This document shows positions 6,275 to 9,149 of a stretch of DNA of 9,149 nt, in pieces. The notes below the pieces were generated by a model, which was not told where the DNA came from, ran no database searches, and was given only the letters and a program-made list of their open reading frames with translations. The stretch comes from an uncultured Spirochaetales bacterium (GTDB lineage: Bacteria; Spirochaetota; Spirochaetia; Sphaerochaetales; Sphaerochaetaceae). The translations under genes and the position numbers were made by a program. Position 1 is the first letter of the stretch; every line of letters begins with the position of its first letter. The stretch spans positions 1 to 9,149 of the forward strand of contig CALFMX010000244.1 in NCBI GenBank assembly GCA_937902565.1, in the 5' to 3' direction.

Positions 6275-6745
6275 ATGACTATTGCAATCGCTAGCGACCT
6301 TTCCGGTTTCCCATTGAAGAAGGCATTGACCGAGCACCTGAAGGAGCAGGGTCACACCATCCTTGATTTCGGCATCGAGAGCGAAGAGAAACCCCAGCCC
6401 TACTTCATCCAGGCGCCCAAGGTGGCCAAGGCCATCCAGAAGGGCGAGGCCGAACAGGGGATCCTCGTCTGTGGCACCGGACAGGGGATGGCCATCGTGG
6501 CCAACAAGCACAAGGGCATCTACGCCTGCGTGGTCAATGATATCTTCAGTGCCGAGCGGGCCAAGATCGTCAACAACGCCAACATCATCACCCTCGGCGG
6601 GTGGATCACCGCCCCCTTTGTCGCCACCGAGATCGTTGATGCATGGCTGGCGATGAAGTTCACCCAGAAGATGGAGTTCAAGCATGATTTCCTGAGCAAC
6701 GCCTTCAACCAGGTTGTCGCCATCGAAGGGGAGAACTTCAAATGA
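6275..6745 (+). CDS. sqwI: RpiB/LacAB-family sugar isomerase, probable 4-deoxy-4-sulfoerythrose isomerase
   Basis: Aldose-ketose isomerase of the ribose-5-phosphate isomerase B fold, 156 residues, the family's usual size. It would turn 4-deoxy-4-sulfoerythrose into 4-deoxy-4-sulfoerythrulose, the second transketolase donor. The fold is clear from IAIASDLSGF (3-12), ILVCGTGQGMAIVANKHKGI (63-82) and NIITLGGW (103-110). The catalytic Cys66 in VCGTG aligns with E. coli RpiB Cys66. By an ungapped alignment to RpiB from memory, the ring-opening His99 is Val99, phosphate-binding Arg133 and Arg137 are Met133 and His137, and the DH near the N-terminus is D8-L9. This suits a substrate with no phosphate and no 4-OH to close a ring. 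AAAGGAG precedes the ATG. Its stop overlaps the next start (ATGA). An ordinary RpiB or galactose-6-phosphate isomerase role is unlikely given these changes. Confidence 0.77.
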   Translation: MTIAIASDLSGFPLKKALTEHLKEQGHTILDFGIESEEKPQPYFIQAPKVAKAIQKGEAEQGILVCGTGQGMAIVANKHKGIYACVVNDIFSAERAKIVNNANIITLGGWITAPFVATEIVDAWLAMKFTQKMEFKHDFLSNAFNQVVAIEGENFK

Positions 6746-7914
6746 TCGAGAGCTTGCAGAGCCCGGTACGGATCATCAGCTGCCAATCGCTCTCTGCCGA
6801 TGCACTCCACGAGATGCTCTGCTATTTGGTAGGGAGTGTTGACGCCATCACTGTAGGCATCATCACCGATGATGCCCCGGTGACGGCGAAGCAGACCCTG
6901 CTGGAGGAGCTGTCCACCACGCTGAACATCCACATCTTCGACCGGGTACAGCCCAACCCCCAGAGTGCGGACATCATGCGCATGTACCGCGACCCCCGCT
7001 TCGCCGCCTGTGACCTGCTCATCGGCATCGGGGGTGGCAGCGTCCTCGACTCCGCCAAGGCGCTGGCGATGCTCGCGTCCAACGGGGGCGAGCTCGACAG
7101 CTACCTCGGCAACGCACCCACCTTGAAGGTGGAGAAGGCCTCGATGCCACTGGTCCTCATCCCCACCACCGCCGGCACCGGCTCCGAGGTCACCCGGGTC
7201 GGTGTCTATACCGATGGCAGTGGGAGAAAGCACACCCTCGGCTCGCCGTTGATGTATGCACGCCTGGCCATCCTCGACGCCTCGATGCTCGACTCCGTCC
7301 CCCCCGCCCTCTGTGCGGCGACCGGACTCGATGCCCTCGACCACGCCCTGGAGTCCATCTGGAGCAAGAACAGCACCCCTATCACCCGCATGATTGCCCG
7401 AAAGGCCGCCATCGAGGTGTTGGAGACGCTGCCCAAGCTCCATGAGGCAATCGTTACCAAGAAGAAGGATCGTCGCGCCCTCCAGGAGCGGATGCTCATC
7501 GCCTCTACAAAGGCGGCGATCGCCTTCAACCTCACCGGGACGGCTGCAGGGCACGCCATCTCCTTCATCCTCAGCGAAGAGTGGCACGTCCCGCACGGCC
7601 TCGGCTGTGCCTTCACCCTCCTGGAGATCTTCGACTGGGCCCAGGGTGACACAGCGGTAAGGAGCGAGCTGGCAAAGATCGCGGCGTCACTGGACACCAA
7701 TCTTGTCGATGAAGAGAGCCAGGTGGCAGCCCTGAGGAGAGCCATCGTCACCCTCATGGATACCCTCTCGATCCCTCGCACCTTCGCAGACCTTGGGGTA
7801 AATCTGGGAGACGTGGGGGTCTTCGCCCGCTCCATGGAGGACCCGAAGTTGCACAACCAGTTGCCTCCGCTTGGCAAAGAGCAGCTCTTCGCCATCATCG
7901 AGGGCAAGCGATGA
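6742..7914 (+). CDS. sqwF: Iron-containing alcohol dehydrogenase, probable sulfoacetaldehyde reductase
   Basis: Group III (Fe-dependent) alcohol dehydrogenase, 390 residues, normal length. It likely reduces sulfoacetaldehyde to isethionate with NAD(P)H, which would also re-oxidise cofactor from glycolysis in an anaerobe. Dinucleotide-binding motif: GIGGGSVLDSAK (95-106), with PTTAGTGSEVT at 141-151. All four metal ligands are present: D197 and H201 in GLDALDH, H271 in GHAIS, and H285 in VPHGLGC. The motif style resembles phosphonoacetaldehyde and sulfoacetaldehyde reductases rather than long-chain alcohol enzymes. It overlaps the preceding isomerase and the following exporter by 4 nt each (ATGA), indicating translational coupling. 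Cofactor choice and aldehyde specificity are inferred; lactaldehyde or another short aldehyde cannot be excluded from sequence. Confidence 0.77.
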   Translation: MIESLQSPVRIISCQSLSADALHEMLCYLVGSVDAITVGIITDDAPVTAKQTLLEELSTTLNIHIFDRVQPNPQSADIMRMYRDPRFAACDLLIGIGGGSVLDSAKALAMLASNGGELDSYLGNAPTLKVEKASMPLVLIPTTAGTGSEVTRVGVYTDGSGRKHTLGSPLMYARLAILDASMLDSVPPALCAATGLDALDHALESIWSKNSTPITRMIARKAAIEVLETLPKLHEAIVTKKKDRRALQERMLIASTKAAIAFNLTGTAAGHAISFILSEEWHVPHGLGCAFTLLEIFDWAQGDTAVRSELAKIAASLDTNLVDEESQVAALRRAIVTLMDTLSIPRTFADLGVNLGDVGVFARSMEDPKLHNQLPPLGKEQLFAIIEGKR

Positions 7915-8651
7915 GCGCCATCCTGCTCAGCGGGGTGGTGGTCCTCATCACCCATGCCCTAGAGGCCATCACCGGCTTCGGGTGTGCCGTCCTGGCCATG
8001 CCCTTTGTCTCGAGCCTCCTGGGCATCAAGATGGCGGTGCAGGTGATCACCATCCTCGCTTGGCTCTTGGCCCTCTACCTCGCTATCAAGTACTGGCGCT
8101 CTATCAACTGGCGCCAGTACGCCATCATCACCGCCTTGATGATCGTGGGCCTGCCGATCGGCATGGCTCTCTTCAGGAGCCAGGATACGGGAATCCTCTC
8201 CCTGATCCTGGCCCTCTTCATCACCGCGGCCTCGATCAGCCAGCTCTACCGCCTTGCAGCAAAGCGGGAGGAGGGCAGTCTTCCTCCCGGATGGAGGGCC
8301 CTCCCCTACTACCTCCTGCTCATCGTCGGCGGGGTGGTCCATGGCATCTTCTCCACCGGAGGGCCGGTGGTGGTCCTCTACACTACCAAGGCCCTCAAGG
8401 ACAAGGGGGAGTTCAGGGCCACGCTCTGCCTCCTCTGGGTCACTCTCAATACCCTGATCATCGCCCGCTACATCGCCGAGGGGTCCCTTGTCGGCCCCAC
8501 CCTCAAGACTACGGGACTCTTGGTACCTTTTGTTGCAATTGGTGTATACTTCGGAGAAAAGATCCATGACAAGATCGACAGCAGGAAGTTCTCCCTGGTA
8601 GTCTTCTCCATGTTGCTCCTCACCGGAATCTTCATGCTTATAACGAGGTAA
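7911..8651 (+). CDS. TauE/SafE-family membrane protein, probable sulfonate (isethionate) exporter
   Basis: Integral inner-membrane transporter, 246 residues, with about 7-8 hydrophobic segments (roughly 4-20, 41-60, 69-88, 93-113, 131-158, 172-188, 201-215, 228-244). The internal duplication typical of TauE/SafE is visible: ITGFGCAVLAMPF (20-32) and GVVHGIFSTGGPVVVLYTTKAL (141-162). Several members of this family export organosulfonates or sulfite from sulfonate-degrading bacteria. Here the likely cargo is isethionate, the end product of the preceding reductase. The start codon overlaps the reductase stop (ATGA), and the next gene begins 3 nt after its stop. An SQ uptake role is less likely because an ABC importer is encoded nearby. 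A perfect 10-bp inverted repeat lies within codons 60-70. Confidence 0.85.
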   Translation: MSAILLSGVVVLITHALEAITGFGCAVLAMPFVSSLLGIKMAVQVITILAWLLALYLAIKYWRSINWRQYAIITALMIVGLPIGMALFRSQDTGILSLILALFITAASISQLYRLAAKREEGSLPPGWRALPYYLLLIVGGVVHGIFSTGGPVVVLYTTKALKDKGEFRATLCLLWVTLNTLIIARYIAEGSLVGPTLKTTGLLVPFVAIGVYFGEKIHDKIDSRKFSLVVFSMLLLTGIFMLITR

Positions 8652-8654
8652 GAG

Positions 8655-9149
8655 ATGAATACAGACGCCCAAGCCACCTTTACAGCCCTTCAAACGATCA
8701 ATAAGGGGCTTTCCATCTACAGTGTGGAGGACCCCCGCTTCGCCTCCTACGGGCGGCTCCTCGACTCCTTTGATGCAGCCAAGCTCGTAGCATTGGCCGA
8801 CGAGGTCACCCCCCTACCCACCGAGGGCACCCAATACGTCACAAGTGAAGCGCGCCTCGAGGCCATCACGGACCTCAAAGAGCTCTCCCTCTTCTTTGGG
8901 GGAGAGGCAGTCCAGATCGGCTGGTGCAACGGGCAGAACAGCACGATCAACGGCGCTGAGTACCACAAGAGCCCCGAGCTCTTCATCGCCGTGACCGACT
9001 GCCTCCAGTTCCTCACCCCCTACAGCGCACTCAAGGAGTTCTCTTCTCTCTCCAGCAGCGAGGCGGAGCTCTTCTTCTTCCCCAAGGGAACCGTCGCCCT
9101 CGTCGATCCCAATGTCCTCCACCTCGCCCCCTGCTCGGTCCACGAGAGC
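8655..9149 (+). CDS. DUF4867-like protein (N-terminal 165 codons, cut by window edge)
   Basis: An open frame of 165 codons reaches the right edge without a stop, so the end is missing. It starts 3 nt after the exporter gene, with GAGG 6 nt upstream of the ATG, and clearly belongs to the operon. I recognise similarity to the uncharacterised DUF4867 family from segments such as LSIYSVEDPRFASYGRLLD (19-37), VQIGWCNGQNSTINGAEYHKS (about 87-107), FFPKGTVALVDPNVLHLAPC (about 141-160). The conserved GxCNGxNxxxNxxEYH and late HxAPC patterns, with possible metal-binding Glu and His, suggest a cupin-like fold. DUF4867 genes are often found in sugar-use clusters, but I know of no assigned function. A sugar mutarotase or isomerase helper is one guess; no mutarotase is seen elsewhere in the window. 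Confidence 0.7.
   Translation, partial: MNTDAQATFTALQTINKGLSIYSVEDPRFASYGRLLDSFDAAKLVALADEVTPLPTEGTQYVTSEARLEAITDLKELSLFFGGEAVQIGWCNGQNSTINGAEYHKSPELFIAVTDCLQFLTPYSALKEFSSLSSSEAELFFFPKGTVALVDPNVLHLAPCSVHES

Noticed and set aside
5018..6685. Long open frame (555 codons) on the minus strand opposite the transketolase and RpiB-like genes
   Set aside because: It lies antisense to three genes with clear family motifs, lacks any recognisable domain, and is rich in Asp/Gly/His/Leu in the way GC-rich antisense frames are. It also runs across gene boundaries.
6520..7596. Open frame of 358 codons on the minus strand opposite the alcohol dehydrogenase
   Set aside because: Antisense shadow of the dehydrogenase, which has all four metal ligands in the plus frame. 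The shadow has Gly/Asp/Glu-rich low-information sequence.

Overview
The window looks like an accessory sugar-catabolism locus from a GC-rich anaerobic bacterium, most likely a spirochaete of the Sphaerochaeta/Spirochaeta kind. The main clue is the solute-binding protein leader, which ends AQG-QKE without a lipobox cysteine; I know that style from Sphaerochaeta periplasmic sugar-binding proteins. Strong AGGAG-type ribosome binding sites and AT-rich promoter gaps are compatible. The genus is an inference.

Layout. On the minus strand, reading right to left: a ROK-family regulator (4374-3211), a promoter/operator gap (3210-2969), a FucI/AraA-like sugar isomerase (2968-1652), a periplasmic sugar-binding protein (1604-339), and the first 92 codons of an ABC sugar permease (278 to the left edge). 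On the plus strand, diverging from the regulator, is a tight operon: split transketolase N subunit (4497-5306), split transketolase C subunit (5318-6253), an RpiB/LacAB-like isomerase (6275-6745), an iron-type alcohol dehydrogenase (6742-7914), a TauE/SafE membrane exporter (7911-8651), and a DUF4867-like protein running off the right edge (8655-9149). Gaps are 3 to 21 nt, and two junctions are ATGA overlaps.

How it works together. The gene set fits the sulfoglycolytic transketolase (sulfo-TK) pathway for sulfoquinovose (SQ), the headgroup sugar of plant sulfolipid. An ABC importer brings in SQ or an SQ glycoside. The FucI-like isomerase makes 6-deoxy-6-sulfofructose. The split transketolase moves a two-carbon unit to glyceraldehyde-3-phosphate, giving xylulose-5-phosphate and 4-deoxy-4-sulfoerythrose. 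The RpiB-like enzyme turns that into 4-deoxy-4-sulfoerythrulose. The same transketolase acts again to give a second xylulose-5-phosphate and sulfoacetaldehyde. The alcohol dehydrogenase reduces sulfoacetaldehyde to isethionate, and the TauE protein exports it. No sugar kinase is present, and this route needs none. The RpiB-like protein has lost the residues that ordinary RpiB uses for phosphate binding and ring opening.

Regulation. Two near-identical 27-bp palindromic sites (23 of 27 positions the same) lie at the promoters of the two transcription units. The ROK protein between them is the obvious candidate binder. A hairpin with a UUCG tetraloop follows the binding-protein gene and probably sets its level relative to the permease.

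The pathway assignment rests on family recognition and gene context. No substrate can be proven from sequence alone.
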